From positions 1 through 13,115 of the forward strand of contig JAEELC010000065.1 in NCBI GenBank assembly GCA_016288675.1: a DNA stretch of 13,115 nucleotides, read 5' to 3'. This stretch comes from Acholeplasmatales bacterium. Its GTDB lineage: Bacteria; Bacillota_I; Bacilli_A; Acholeplasmatales; Anaeroplasmataceae. Below the pieces are notes generated by a model, which was not told the DNA's origin, ran no database searches, and was given only the letters and a program-made list of their open reading frames with translations. Below, piece after piece: positions 1 through 8,028 of this stretch (position 1 is its first letter; every line of letters starts with the position of its first letter). A program made the position numbers and the translations under genes.

Positions 1-17
1 CTTATCTAAATAAATAA

Positions 18-665
18 TTAATTTAAATCCTTAAATACACCATCATTTGATATATCTTCAAAAACTTCTTCTTTTGATTCATTAGAGTTGTTCTCATTAT
101 CAAGATGAAGAATATATCTTCCAGCAATAACAATACGACAAATAACTGGTGCAATAATAAAGCTAGATAAACAAGAAATACCTAAGTTAGCTGCAAAGAA
201 TCCAGCCCAAAGGTTCTTATTCTTGAATAATTCGCTAAATATCATATATTCGCATAATACGAAGAAAAACTTGTTAAATAAAGGTAATAAAAGTGCAGAG
301 ATAAACATAGCAACATAATCTCCACCTCTAAATCTAAATACAAGTTTTAAAAGCACATAAATTAACCCAACAAATAATCCATTTAAAGCTCCACGACCGA
401 TAACAGCTAAAACTGTTCCTGGTACGCTATATGCCATAAATACATCACAGCTTCTATCAGCTGCAAAAATGAAAATCCCCCAAATAGTTCCTAGCAATAA
501 ACTTGCTAAAGGTCCATATAAAAATGCACCAACTGCAATTACAATTAAAGATAATGGTAATGAATATGTACCAACCTTAAATGTTGTAGCGAATGCTTGA
601 AGTACAATTGTCAATGCAATTAAAACTGCTAAGACTACCATCTTCAAAATATCATTGTGTTTCAT
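18..665 (-). CDS. ECF transporter S component (substrate-binding membrane subunit), substrate unknown
   Basis: A 215-residue integral membrane protein with about six hydrophobic helices. It starts MKHNDILKMVVLAVLIALT, then has a Gly-rich segment (VGAFLYGPLASLLLGTIWG, about residues 45-63) typical of S components that capture vitamins or precursors for an energy-coupling-factor transporter. S components work with a shared T subunit and two ATPases, none of which are in this window. The C-terminal 25 or so residues are acidic and hydrophilic and probably lie in the cytoplasm. I chose the ATG at 665 because AAGAAGGA sits 7 bases upstream. An in-frame ATG at 707 would add 14 residues but has no ribosome binding site and falls within the leader hairpin. 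A terminator separates the gene from pyrE, so a link to pyrimidines is only positional. The substrate cannot be named from sequence: folate, pantothenate, queuosine precursor or another ligand are all possible. Confidence 0.8.
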   Translation of the reverse strand: MKHNDILKMVVLAVLIALTIVLQAFATTFKVGTYSLPLSLIVIAVGAFLYGPLASLLLGTIWGIFIFAADRSCDVFMAYSVPGTVLAVIGRGALNGLFVGLIYVLLKLVFRFRGGDYVAMFISALLLPLFNKFFFVLCEYMIFSELFKNKNLWAGFFAANLGISCLSSFIIAPVICRIVIAGRYILHLDNENNSNESKEEVFEDISNDGVFKDLN

Positions 666-672
666 ATTATTT

Positions 673-680
673 TCCTTCTT
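673..680 (-). promoter_or_regulatory. Ribosome binding site of the ECF S-component gene
   Basis: AAGAAGGA on the minus strand ends 7 bases before the ATG at 665. It decides the start, since the upstream in-frame ATG at 707 is preceded by GCGGGCTT, which does not resemble a Shine-Dalgarno sequence. Confidence 0.7.
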
Positions 681-686
681 TCTAGT

Positions 687-701
687 CTCACCGTGCGTGA
701 G
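687..701 (-). promoter_or_regulatory. Leader hairpin upstream of the ECF S-component gene
   Basis: In the minus-strand RNA, CUCAC (701-697) pairs with GUGAG (691-687) around the loop GCACG. The loop region CGCA (697-694) can alternatively pair with UGCG (716-713) at the predicted 5' end of the transcript. The leader is about 48 bases and G+C-richer than its surroundings. S-component genes are often under riboswitches, but I do not recognise any known class here, and a short simple hairpin remains possible. Confidence 0.4.
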
Positions 702-719
702 TACCATAAGCCCGCAAGT

Positions 720-725
720 ATTATA
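720..725 (-). promoter_or_regulatory. Probable -10 box for the ECF S-component gene
   Basis: TATAAT is a perfect sigma-A -10 hexamer lying between the pyrE terminator and the S-component gene, which would put the RNA start near 713. At the expected distance upstream (748-743, TTTTCT) there is no convincing -35 box, and that stretch belongs to the terminator's U-tract. Support is therefore the -10 plus the need for a promoter after a terminator. Confidence 0.45.
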
Positions 726-740
726 TAATAAAATTTGTAA

Positions 741-768
741 AAAGAAAAGAGAACCTTTAGGTTCCCTT
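741..768 (-). terminator. Intrinsic terminator of the pyr operon
   Basis: In the minus-strand RNA AAGGGAACC (768-760) pairs with GGUUCUCUU around a UAAA loop. That gives a nine-base-pair stem with one G-U pair, followed by the U-rich run UUUUCUUUUU. It begins 5 bases after the pyrE stop codon, ends the biosynthetic operon, and separates it from the transporter gene. Confidence 0.9.
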
Positions 769-773
769 AAATA

Positions 774-1412
774 TTATGCATTTTGCCAGTCAGAACTAGT
801 ATCTGCTTGGAAAGCTTTAAGCTTTTTTAAATCATCTTCTTCAATATATTTTTCTTCAACTGCCTTTAATATTAATGCGCTAAAATTAGATAAAGAATGG
901 TTAATAACATTTGCATTTGCTAAATTATCTAAACCCTTTTGTAATTCATATGTGAAGATAGAGGCAATACCTAAAACATTTGCACCAGCACTTCTTAAAA
1001 TTTCAACGACCTCAATTGAAGAACCAGCAGTTGAAATTAAATCTTCAATTACTACAACCTTTTTACCAGTAGGTACAACTCCTTCAATTTGATTCTTTCT
1101 GCCATGGTCCTTAGCACCACTTCTAACATAGCCCATAGGTAGGTTTAAAATATTTGCAACAAGAGCTGCATGAGCAATACCTGCTGTGGATGTGCCCATA
1201 ACACATTCACAATCCGGATAATATGTACGAATAATTTGAGCTAATCCCTCTTCAATTACATTTCTTACTTCTGGGTAAGATAATGTTAATCTATTATCAC
1301 AATATATAGGGCTCTTAATTCCACTAGCCCAAGTAAATGGATCATTTGGCTTTAAAAAAACTGCCTTAATGCTAAGTAAGCAAGATGCTACTTTATTTTC
1401 TAAATCTGTCAT
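774..1412 (-). CDS. pyrE: Orotate phosphoribosyltransferase
   Basis: This enzyme joins orotate to PRPP to give orotidine 5'-monophosphate and pyrophosphate, the fifth step of UMP synthesis, in the cytoplasm. The 212-residue length is normal for the family. It is a type I phosphoribosyltransferase: the PRPP-binding motif VVVIEDLISTAGSS lies at 119-132, with its acidic pair at E123-D124. The flexible catalytic loop KDHGRKNQIEG is at 101-111, supplying K101, H103 and R105. An N-terminal orotate-binding hood with FTWASGIKSPIYCDNR covers about 26-41. The ATG follows the pyrF stop after one base, with GAGGAG upstream inside the pyrF end, so translation is probably coupled. It is the last gene of the operon, just before the terminator. 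Nothing appears truncated or unusual. Confidence 0.97.
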   Translation of the reverse strand: MTDLENKVASCLLSIKAVFLKPNDPFTWASGIKSPIYCDNRLTLSYPEVRNVIEEGLAQIIRTYYPDCECVMGTSTAGIAHAALVANILNLPMGYVRSGAKDHGRKNQIEGVVPTGKKVVVIEDLISTAGSSIEVVEILRSAGANVLGIASIFTYELQKGLDNLANANVINHSLSNFSALILKAVEEKYIEEDDLKKLKAFQADTSSDWQNA

Positions 1413-1413
1413 A

Positions 1414-2106
1414 TTAATTAAACTCCTCTAAACATTTTTTATAAGCTTCAACAGGATTTAAAGAACCTGTAATACTTCTTCCAACAACAATAAATGTTGC
1501 ATGATTTTCTTTTGCAACACTAGGAGTTGCAACTCTTTTTTGATCTTGAGAAGAATCTCCTTTAAGTCTAATACCAGGACAAACTGATATTAATCCTAAA
1601 TCAGACATAATTTTAGCTTCAAAGCTAGAACATACAACGCCATCTAAACCGGCACTTTTAGCATTTAAAGCTAAACGAGATGCAGCATCAGCCACATTAT
1701 AAGTTTTATCTACTAAAAGCTCGTTATGTAAGATATCTTCATTTATTGATGTAAGTACAGTTACAGCAATTAGCTTGGTATTTTTACCATTTTGGCTTTC
1801 ATTTAAGCCTTCACGAGCAGCACGCATCATTTCTATGCCGCCTTCTGCATGAACATTAGTTATATCAACCCCAAGTTCACCAATTTGCTTCATAGCCTTT
1901 TTAACTGTATTAGGTATATCATGAAGCTTTAAATCTAAGAATATTTTAAAGCCTAGATTCTTTAATTCTCTAACAAGACTTGGGCCTTCTTTATAATACA
2001 TTTCCATACCAATTTTTAAATATGGATTTAATCCCTTAAAATCTTTTAAAAAATTCATTAATTTTTCTTTTGAATCAAAATCACATGCGATAATTACATT
2101 ATTCAT
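1414..2106 (-). CDS. pyrF: Orotidine 5'-phosphate decarboxylase (type 1)
   Basis: It decarboxylates OMP to UMP, the final step of the pathway, as a cytoplasmic TIM-barrel dimer. At 230 residues it fits the bacterial type 1 subfamily. The signature DLKLHDIPNTV at 58-68 contains the catalytic Asp-Lys-Asp set (D58, K60, D63). D9 in the ACDF motif and K31 complete the usual active-site charged network. The phosphate-gripping segments VCPGIR (175-180) and VVGRSIT (207-213) are present. The start codon overlaps the end of pyrD by 8 bases (ATGAATAA), and its ribosome binding site AAAGG is weak, which suggests translational coupling to pyrD. The gene is intact and ordinary. Confidence 0.97.
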   Translation of the reverse strand: MNNVIIACDFDSKEKLMNFLKDFKGLNPYLKIGMEMYYKEGPSLVRELKNLGFKIFLDLKLHDIPNTVKKAMKQIGELGVDITNVHAEGGIEMMRAAREGLNESQNGKNTKLIAVTVLTSINEDILHNELLVDKTYNVADAASRLALNAKSAGLDGVVCSSFEAKIMSDLGLISVCPGIRLKGDSSQDQKRVATPSVAKENHATFIVVGRSITGSLNPVEAYKKCLEEFN

Positions 2107-3016
2107 AAATATGAGCCTTTCCGATAATACTTTCTAAATTATCTATCTTTAATTCTTTCATAACACGAGGTAAATCTTCTATAATTTTCTTGCACGCAAA
2201 TGGGTCAATTAAATTTTGTGAACCGACCATAACAAGACTAGCACCCGCATACATCATTTCAATAACATCATAAGCACTACTGATACCTCCCATACCAATA
2301 ATAGGAATATTTACAGCCTTATAAACTTCATAAACCATTCTTAAAGCGACAGGATAAATACCAGGACCTGAATAACCACCCTTTTTAACGCTTATAATAG
2401 GGCGTGCTGATTTAAGGTCAAAGCGCATGCCTACTAACGTATTTATTAAGCTGATTGCATCAGCGCCTGCCTCTTCAACAGCTTGCGCCATTTCAACTAT
2501 ATTTGTTACATTTGGAGATAATTTAACAATAATAGGTTTATTGCATACCTTTTTTACTTCTCTAACAACTTCGCTAGCAACATCTTTATCAATTCCAAAA
2601 GCCATTCCACCGCCCTTTACATTAGGACAGCTTATGTTAAGTTCAATCGCAAAAACCTTATCAACGTCATTGAATTTCTTGCATGTTTCTCTATATTCAC
2701 CAATAGAATGACCACCAACATTAGCAATAACTAAATCTTTGTATACTTTACTAAGCTTAGGTATCTCTTCACTTATTACTTTATCCACACCAGGATTTTG
2801 TAAACCGATAGCATTAATTAAGCCATTAGGGCATTCAGCAATACGTGGCAAAGGATTTCCATAGCGAGGATTTAAAGTTGTACCCTTTAAACTTATTGAA
2901 CCTAAAATACTTATGTCATAGAATTCATTAAATTCATAACCAAATCCAAATGTACCACTAGCAGGTATTATTGGATTTTTAAATTCTTTATTTAAAAATT
3001 TAATATTTATGCTCAT
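2099..3016 (-). CDS. pyrD: Dihydroorotate dehydrogenase, class 1B catalytic subunit (PyrD/PyrDB)
   Basis: It oxidises dihydroorotate to orotate using FMN and passes electrons to PyrK and then NAD+. The 305-residue TIM barrel carries the FMN-phosphate GMGG turn at 241-244. K44 (in SLKGTT), substrate-contact NAIGLQNPG at 68-76, and NISCPN with C130 as the active-site base are also present. A cysteine there, rather than serine, marks class 1; the adjacent pyrK makes it class 1B, the heterotetrameric NAD-linked form that suits growth without oxygen or a quinone pool. The start overlaps the pyrK stop by four bases (ATGA), with GAGGTG upstream. The tight junction fits production of the two subunits in equal amounts. 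Nothing is anomalous. Confidence 0.96.
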   Translation of the reverse strand: MSINIKFLNKEFKNPIIPASGTFGFGYEFNEFYDISILGSISLKGTTLNPRYGNPLPRIAECPNGLINAIGLQNPGVDKVISEEIPKLSKVYKDLVIANVGGHSIGEYRETCKKFNDVDKVFAIELNISCPNVKGGGMAFGIDKDVASEVVREVKKVCNKPIIVKLSPNVTNIVEMAQAVEEAGADAISLINTLVGMRFDLKSARPIISVKKGGYSGPGIYPVALRMVYEVYKAVNIPIIGMGGISSAYDVIEMMYAGASLVMVGSQNLIDPFACKKIIEDLPRVMKELKIDNLESIIGKAHIYE

Positions 3017-3741
3017 AAATTCACCTCATCTGCGTCAAAAACAGGTCCTTCCTTACAAACTCTTTTAATACCATTTTTTGTTTCAATCGAACACCCCATA
3101 CAAGCACCAATACCGCACCCCATACGAGCTTCTAGTGATACATACCCTAAAGTACTATATTTTGTTAAATACTTAAGCATTACAAGTGGACCACAAGCAT
3201 AATATTTATCAAACTTTAAATTATTATTTTGTAAGAATGATACAGGATTTCCGCAATATCCAAACGAACCATCATCTGTTGTTACATATACATCCCCATA
3301 TTTTTTAAATTCTTCAACATAACAAACTTCATTAATATTTTTAAATCCTAATAATATATTTGGTCTTATATTTTTTTCATTAAATCTTTTAGCTAGATTT
3401 AATAAAGGAGCCATTCCTATACCTCCACCAATTAATAGTGGTGATATAGCATTTAAATCATTAAATCCATTTCCTAAGCCTAAGATAGTATTTATTACGT
3501 CTCCTTTTTTATATCTTGTTAGGTCACGTGTACCATGACCTAACACTTTATATAAAAATGAAACAGTTTTAGAATCATAATCATGAATAGAAAGAGGACG
3601 GCGTAAATAATAATTATCTAATTTAAGCTCAGCAAATTCTCCACTATTCTTTATTTCACTAGTGTCCCCTTCAAGCTTTATAAGGTAAATATCATTATTA
3701 ATTTGTTTATTCTCTAATACTTTTAAATCAACTGCATTCAT
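3013..3741 (-). CDS. pyrK: Dihydroorotate dehydrogenase electron transfer subunit
   Basis: PyrK is the FAD/[2Fe-2S] subunit that moves electrons from the FMN of PyrD to NAD+. This 242-residue protein has the FAD-binding RRPLSI motif at 47-52, the nucleotide-binding loop GGGIGMAPL at 105-113 and the NAD-side ACGP at 182-185. Near the C-terminus four cysteines, C209, C214, C217 and C229, lie in the spacing C-x4-C-x2-C-x11-C expected for the PyrK iron-sulfur cluster. Length is slightly below the usual 250-260 but all elements are there. One base separates the ATG from the carB stop codon; AGAGGAA lies within the last carB codons. The order pyrK-pyrD is the same as in Bacillus. Confidence 0.95.
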   Translation of the reverse strand: MNAVDLKVLENKQINNDIYLIKLEGDTSEIKNSGEFAELKLDNYYLRRPLSIHDYDSKTVSFLYKVLGHGTRDLTRYKKGDVINTILGLGNGFNDLNAISPLLIGGGIGMAPLLNLAKRFNEKNIRPNILLGFKNINEVCYVEEFKKYGDVYVTTDDGSFGYCGNPVSFLQNNNLKFDKYYACGPLVMLKYLTKYSTLGYVSLEARMGCGIGACMGCSIETKNGIKRVCKEGPVFDADEVNL

Positions 3742-3742
3742 A

Positions 3743-6700
3743 TTATTCCTCTGAGTCTATAGTAGATACATTCATTGTGATTCCTTCCAAAACCTCAAGA
3801 AGCGCATTTACAGTATCTAGGCAAGTAAATACTGGAACACTATTATCAATGGCACAGCGACGGATTTTAACTCCATCATGAGCTTGTGAAATTGATTCAT
3901 CAGTCATTGTATTTACAACATAAGATACATAACCTTTTCTAATAGATTCAAGAATTTCTTCGCTTCCTTCACTAATCTTCTTTCTTACACGAGTCTTAAT
4001 ATCATTATCTTTTAAGAAGCTTGCAGTACCAGAAGTGGCTTCAACATTAAATCCTAAATCATAAAATCTCTTAATTAAAGGTAGGGCTTGTTCTTTATCT
4101 TTATCAGCAATTGTCACAAATACAGTACCATAATTAACTAGACGTTGTCCTGAAGCCTTAAGGGATTTATATAAAGCCCTATTTAAATTCTTATCATAAC
4201 CAATAGCTTCACCTGTAGATTTCATTTCAGGGCTTAACACAACATCCATTCCTTGAATTTTAGAGAAGCTAAATGTAGGTGTTTTTACATACCAACGTTT
4301 CTTTTCTTCTTTTACTCCAACATAACCTAAATCTTTTAATTTTTTACCAAGCATAACTTCACTTGCGATATCTGCGATAGGAGCTCCTGTAGATTTAGCC
4401 AAAAAAGGTACAGTTCTACTTGATCTAGGATTAACTTCAATTATTGAAACATTATCATTCTTTTCAACAATAAATTGAATGTTAAACAAACCAATCATAC
4501 CTAAAGCTAAGCCAATACGTTTAGTATCTTCAATAATTTTATCTTTAACATTTTGGCTTAAAGAGTATGGTGGATATACGCTCATTGAATCACCTGAATG
4601 AACACCAGTACGTTCAATTAATTGCATAATACCTGGGATATATACATCATCTCCATCACAAATAGCATCTACTTCACATTCAATTCCATAAATATATTTA
4701 TCGATTAATACAGGATGTTCAGAATCAAATTCCATAACTTCCTTCATGAAATTCTTAAGGCTATTCTCCTCACTTATGATTTTCATCATTCTTCCGCCTA
4801 ATACAAAGCTAGGACGAACTAATACTGGATATCCTATTTCATTTGCGACTTTAATACCATCATTAACAGAATTTACCGCAAATCCTTTTGGAAGTGGAAT
4901 ATTAATCTTAGCCATTTCATTTTCAAATAAATCTCTATCTTCAGCTTTATTAATAGCTTCAATTGAAGAACCAATAATATTAACTCCAAGCTTAACCAAA
5001 TCATTTGCTAAATTAATTGGCGTTTGACCACCAAGTGTTACAATAACACCTTCTGGCTTTTCAAAATCAATTACATTCATGACATCTTCAATTGTTAATG
5101 GTTCAAAATATAATTTATCTGATAATGTATAATCTGTAGATACTGTCTCAGGGTTATTGTTAATAACAATAGCCTCATATCCAAGCTTTTGAATAGACCA
5201 AATACAATGAGTAGTTGAATAATCAAATTCTACTCCTTGACCAATTCTTATAGGTCCACTACCTAATACAATTATCTTTTTCTTATCACTTCTAACACTT
5301 TCATTTTCATGTTCATAAGTTGAATAGAAATAAGGAATATAACTCTTAAATTCACTTGCACAAGTATCTATCATTTTATATACTGGATAAATATTATTTT
5401 CACGTCTAAATTTATATATATCAATTTTGGATTTATTATAAATAGAACCTATATATTCATCAGAAAATCCATATTTTTTAGCTTCCTTGAAAATTTCAAT
5501 ATCAAATTTATTGTTTTTTAATTTATTTTCAATTTCAATAATGTGATTCCATTTTTCAAGGAAAAATCTATCAATTTTAGTTAAGAAATAGATTTCATCA
5601 ATTGTAACACCTTTTCTTAAAGCTTCACAAATTGCATAAGGACGTTCATCAGTATGCTCATTAATAATTTCAAGTAATTCATCAACTGTCTTATCTTTGA
5701 ATTTCTTTAATTCTAAATGACAAGTTTTATTTTCAAGACTTCTAAAGGCCTTTAGCATACTTTCCTCAATTGTTCTACCAAGTGCCATTACTTCACCAGT
5801 AGCCTTCATTTGCGTAGAAAGAATACGACTAGCATCATTAAACTTATCAAATGGGAAACGAGGCACTTTAGTAACAACATAATCTAAAGTAGGTTCAAAG
5901 CTTGCAACTGTATTAGCAATTCTAATTTCATCTAAAGTTAAACCAACTGCAATTTTTGCTGATACTCTAGCAATAGGGAACCCAGAAGCTTTACTAGCTA
6001 ATGCAGACGAACGAGATACACGAGGATTAACTTCTATTACATAATATTGGAATGAATAAGGATCAAGTGAAAATTGAACATTACAACCACCTTCAATTTT
6101 CAAGCTTCTAATAATCTTTAATGCACTATTTCTAAGCATTTGATATTCTTTATTAGTTAATGTTTGGCTTGGTGCAACTACAACTGAATCACCAGTATGA
6201 ATACCTACTGGGTCTACATTTTCCATATTACATACTACAATTGCAGTATCATTTTTATCACGTAATACTTCATATTCAATTTCTTTATATCCTTTAATGG
6301 ACTTTTCTACTAATACTTCTCCTACTGGGCTAAGCTTTAAAGCATTTTTAGCAAGCTCTTCAAGTTCAGTATCATTATCAGCAAATCCACCACCAGTACC
6401 ACCAAGAGTAAATGCAGGACGTAAAATAACAGGATAACCTATTTTATGAGCAGCGTTAAAACAAGCTTCTAAGCTGTTACAATTAAATGACTCTAAAACA
6501 GGTTCTCCAATTTCCTCACATAATTCTTTAAATAATTCTCTATCTTCAGCTTTACTGATAGCATCATATCCAGTACCAAGAAGTTCAGTTTGACACTCCT
6601 CTAAAATACCATTTTTGTAAAGCTTCATACCTAAATTTAAACCAGTTTGACCACCAATTGAACAGATAATACCATCAGGGCGTTCTTTTCTAATAATCTT

Positions 6701-6925
6701 TGCAACGTTTTCTAAATCTAAAGGTTCCATATAAACCTTATCTGCTATTTTTGTATCTGTCATAATAGTAGCAGGGTTAGAATTAACAAGTACTGTTTCA
6801 TATCCTTCTTCTTTTAAAGCTAAGCAAGCTTGAGTACCTGCATAATCAAATTCTGCTCCTTGTCCTATCATAATAGGACCACTACCAATAATCATAATCT
6901 TATGTAAATCATTACGCTTAGGCAT
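3743..6925 (-). CDS. carB: Carbamoyl phosphate synthase large subunit
   Basis: It makes carbamoyl phosphate from bicarbonate, two ATP and ammonia delivered by CarA, supplying pyrimidine and possibly arginine synthesis. The 1060-residue protein has the expected two homologous ATP-grasp halves. The first (about 1-400) has the start signature GSGPIMIGQGAEFDYAG at 14-30 and the ATP loop GGTGGG at 175-180. The second (about 550-930) repeats these as GSGPIRIGQGVEFDYS at 555-570 and VLGGRMMKI at 708-716. Residues about 401-545 form the oligomerisation region and about 935-1060 the regulatory MGS-like domain. That last domain keeps SGTA (965-968), K983 and NT (1005-1006), positions matching the effector pocket, so UMP inhibition and PRPP activation are likely. 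The ATG overlaps the carA stop by 8 bases, with AAGGAGG upstream. No second carB is visible, so whether it also feeds arginine synthesis is unknown. Confidence 0.98.
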   Translation of the reverse strand: MPKRNDLHKIMIIGSGPIMIGQGAEFDYAGTQACLALKEEGYETVLVNSNPATIMTDTKIADKVYMEPLDLENVAKIIRKERPDGIICSIGGQTGLNLGMKLYKNGILEECQTELLGTGYDAISKAEDRELFKELCEEIGEPVLESFNCNSLEACFNAAHKIGYPVILRPAFTLGGTGGGFADNDTELEELAKNALKLSPVGEVLVEKSIKGYKEIEYEVLRDKNDTAIVVCNMENVDPVGIHTGDSVVVAPSQTLTNKEYQMLRNSALKIIRSLKIEGGCNVQFSLDPYSFQYYVIEVNPRVSRSSALASKASGFPIARVSAKIAVGLTLDEIRIANTVASFEPTLDYVVTKVPRFPFDKFNDASRILSTQMKATGEVMALGRTIEESMLKAFRSLENKTCHLELKKFKDKTVDELLEIINEHTDERPYAICEALRKGVTIDEIYFLTKIDRFFLEKWNHIIEIENKLKNNKFDIEIFKEAKKYGFSDEYIGSIYNKSKIDIYKFRRENNIYPVYKMIDTCASEFKSYIPYFYSTYEHENESVRSDKKKIIVLGSGPIRIGQGVEFDYSTTHCIWSIQKLGYEAIVINNNPETVSTDYTLSDKLYFEPLTIEDVMNVIDFEKPEGVIVTLGGQTPINLANDLVKLGVNIIGSSIEAINKAEDRDLFENEMAKINIPLPKGFAVNSVNDGIKVANEIGYPVLVRPSFVLGGRMMKIISEENSLKNFMKEVMEFDSEHPVLIDKYIYGIECEVDAICDGDDVYIPGIMQLIERTGVHSGDSMSVYPPYSLSQNVKDKIIEDTKRIGLALGMIGLFNIQFIVEKNDNVSIIEVNPRSSRTVPFLAKSTGAPIADIASEVMLGKKLKDLGYVGVKEEKKRWYVKTPTFSFSKIQGMDVVLSPEMKSTGEAIGYDKNLNRALYKSLKASGQRLVNYGTVFVTIADKDKEQALPLIKRFYDLGFNVEATSGTASFLKDNDIKTRVRKKISEGSEEILESIRKGYVSYVVNTMTDESISQAHDGVKIRRCAIDNSVPVFTCLDTVNALLEVLEGITMNVSTIDSEE

Positions 6926-8012
6926 TTTCCTTTTCCTCCTTAAAACTCTTCATATTATTTAAGAAATCTTCAAAGATATATCTTGAATCTTCAGGACCAG
7001 CAGCACTTTCAGGATGATATTGTACAGCAATAACTTTATTCTTAATATCCTCCATACCTTCAGCCTCATCATCAAGTAAATTGATATGAGTTAAGGTTAA
7101 ATCTGTATTCTTTAAAGACTTTATATCAATTGCATAAGAATGGTTTTGAGATGTAATTTCAATTTTGCCACTCTTAAGATTTTTAACAGGATGATTAGCA
7201 CCACGATGACCGAACTTCATCTTATATGTTTTAGCACCATAAGCAAGTCCGATCATTTGGTGTCCTAAGCAAATACCAAGCATAGGCAATTTACCTTTAA
7301 GAGTCTTGATGGTATTTATTACATCAACTACATCTAATGGATCACCAGGTCCATTTGATATAAATAAACCATCAGGCTTATATTTAAGAATTGTTTCTAC
7401 ACTAGTGTTATAAGGAACAACTACAACATTACACTTATATTCATTTAAAAGTCTAATAATATTAAGCTTACAACCGCAGTCAATAGCGACAACTGTAAAC
7501 ATAGGGTTAGGGCATCTAGAATACCAAATCTTCTTACTAGATACTTTTTCTACTTGATTATGAACTAGACAATAAAAAGCTAGTTCCTTTAAACATTGCT
7601 CATCAGGTACATCCTCATCAACTATCATGGCCTTCATAGAGCCATAGTCTCTAATTATCCTAACAAGCTCTCTTGTATCAATACCTTCAATACCTGCAGC
7701 ATGTGATTCTTCCATCTTTTCACCAAGAGTTTGAGTGTATCTAAAATTAGATGGTAAATCATTATACTCATGAACTACAAATCCTGAACAATAAACACCT
7801 TTAGATTCATAATCTTCACTTGTTAGACCATAATTTCCTATAAGAGGATATGTCATTACAATGATTTGATCGCAGTAAGATGGGTCACTTAAAATTTCTT
7901 GGTAACCTACCATACTTGTGTTGAATACAATTTCAGCGATCTTTTTTTCATGTGAACCAAATCCGTTTCCATGAAAAATGCTGCCATTTTCAAGAACTAG
8001 CTTTCTTTTCAT
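6918..8012 (-). CDS. carA: Carbamoyl phosphate synthase small (glutaminase) subunit
   Basis: CarA hydrolyses glutamine and channels the ammonia to CarB. The 364-residue protein has the CarA-specific N-terminal domain (NTSMVGYQEILSDPSY at 31-46, GIDTRELVR at 110-118) and a C-terminal class I glutamine amidotransferase domain from about residue 172. The triad is visible: nucleophile C248 in LGICLGHQ, and H333 and E335 in QYHPES. The oxyanion segment SNGPGDP is at 219-225. AAGGAG is placed 9 bases before the ATG, in the 16-base gap after pyrC. The stop overlaps carB by 8 bases, in keeping with a one-to-one complex. The position between pyrC and carB suits a pyrimidine-dedicated enzyme. Confidence 0.98.
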   Translation of the reverse strand: MKRKLVLENGSIFHGNGFGSHEKKIAEIVFNTSMVGYQEILSDPSYCDQIIVMTYPLIGNYGLTSEDYESKGVYCSGFVVHEYNDLPSNFRYTQTLGEKMEESHAAGIEGIDTRELVRIIRDYGSMKAMIVDEDVPDEQCLKELAFYCLVHNQVEKVSSKKIWYSRCPNPMFTVVAIDCGCKLNIIRLLNEYKCNVVVVPYNTSVETILKYKPDGLFISNGPGDPLDVVDVINTIKTLKGKLPMLGICLGHQMIGLAYGAKTYKMKFGHRGANHPVKNLKSGKIEITSQNHSYAIDIKSLKNTDLTLTHINLLDDEAEGMEDIKNKVIAVQYHPESAAGPEDSRYIFEDFLNNMKSFKEEKENA

Positions 8013-8028
8013 ATTAAATTTCTCCTTT

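Noticed and set aside
665..707. Upstream ATG at 707 as the start of the ECF S component
   Set aside because: No ribosome binding site precedes it, and it would add 14 polar residues ahead of the first membrane helix. The ATG at 665 has AAGAAGGA at good spacing.
655..1092. Open frame of 145 codons on the plus strand across pyrE
   Set aside because: It is antisense to pyrE and the transporter start, with no ribosome binding site and no recognisable protein features. Similar plus-strand frames at 2427-2711, 4746-5027 and 8518-8727 are likewise shadows of pyrD, carB and pyrC.
1350..1380. T-run in the pyrE sense RNA (complement of CTTTAAAAAAACTGCC)
   Set aside because: There is no stable hairpin immediately before the U-run, unlike in pyrB, so it is not a terminator.
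4385..4420. T6 run in the carB sense RNA near 4401-4406
   Set aside because: The preceding sequence can form only about three base pairs, so it does not resemble a terminator.
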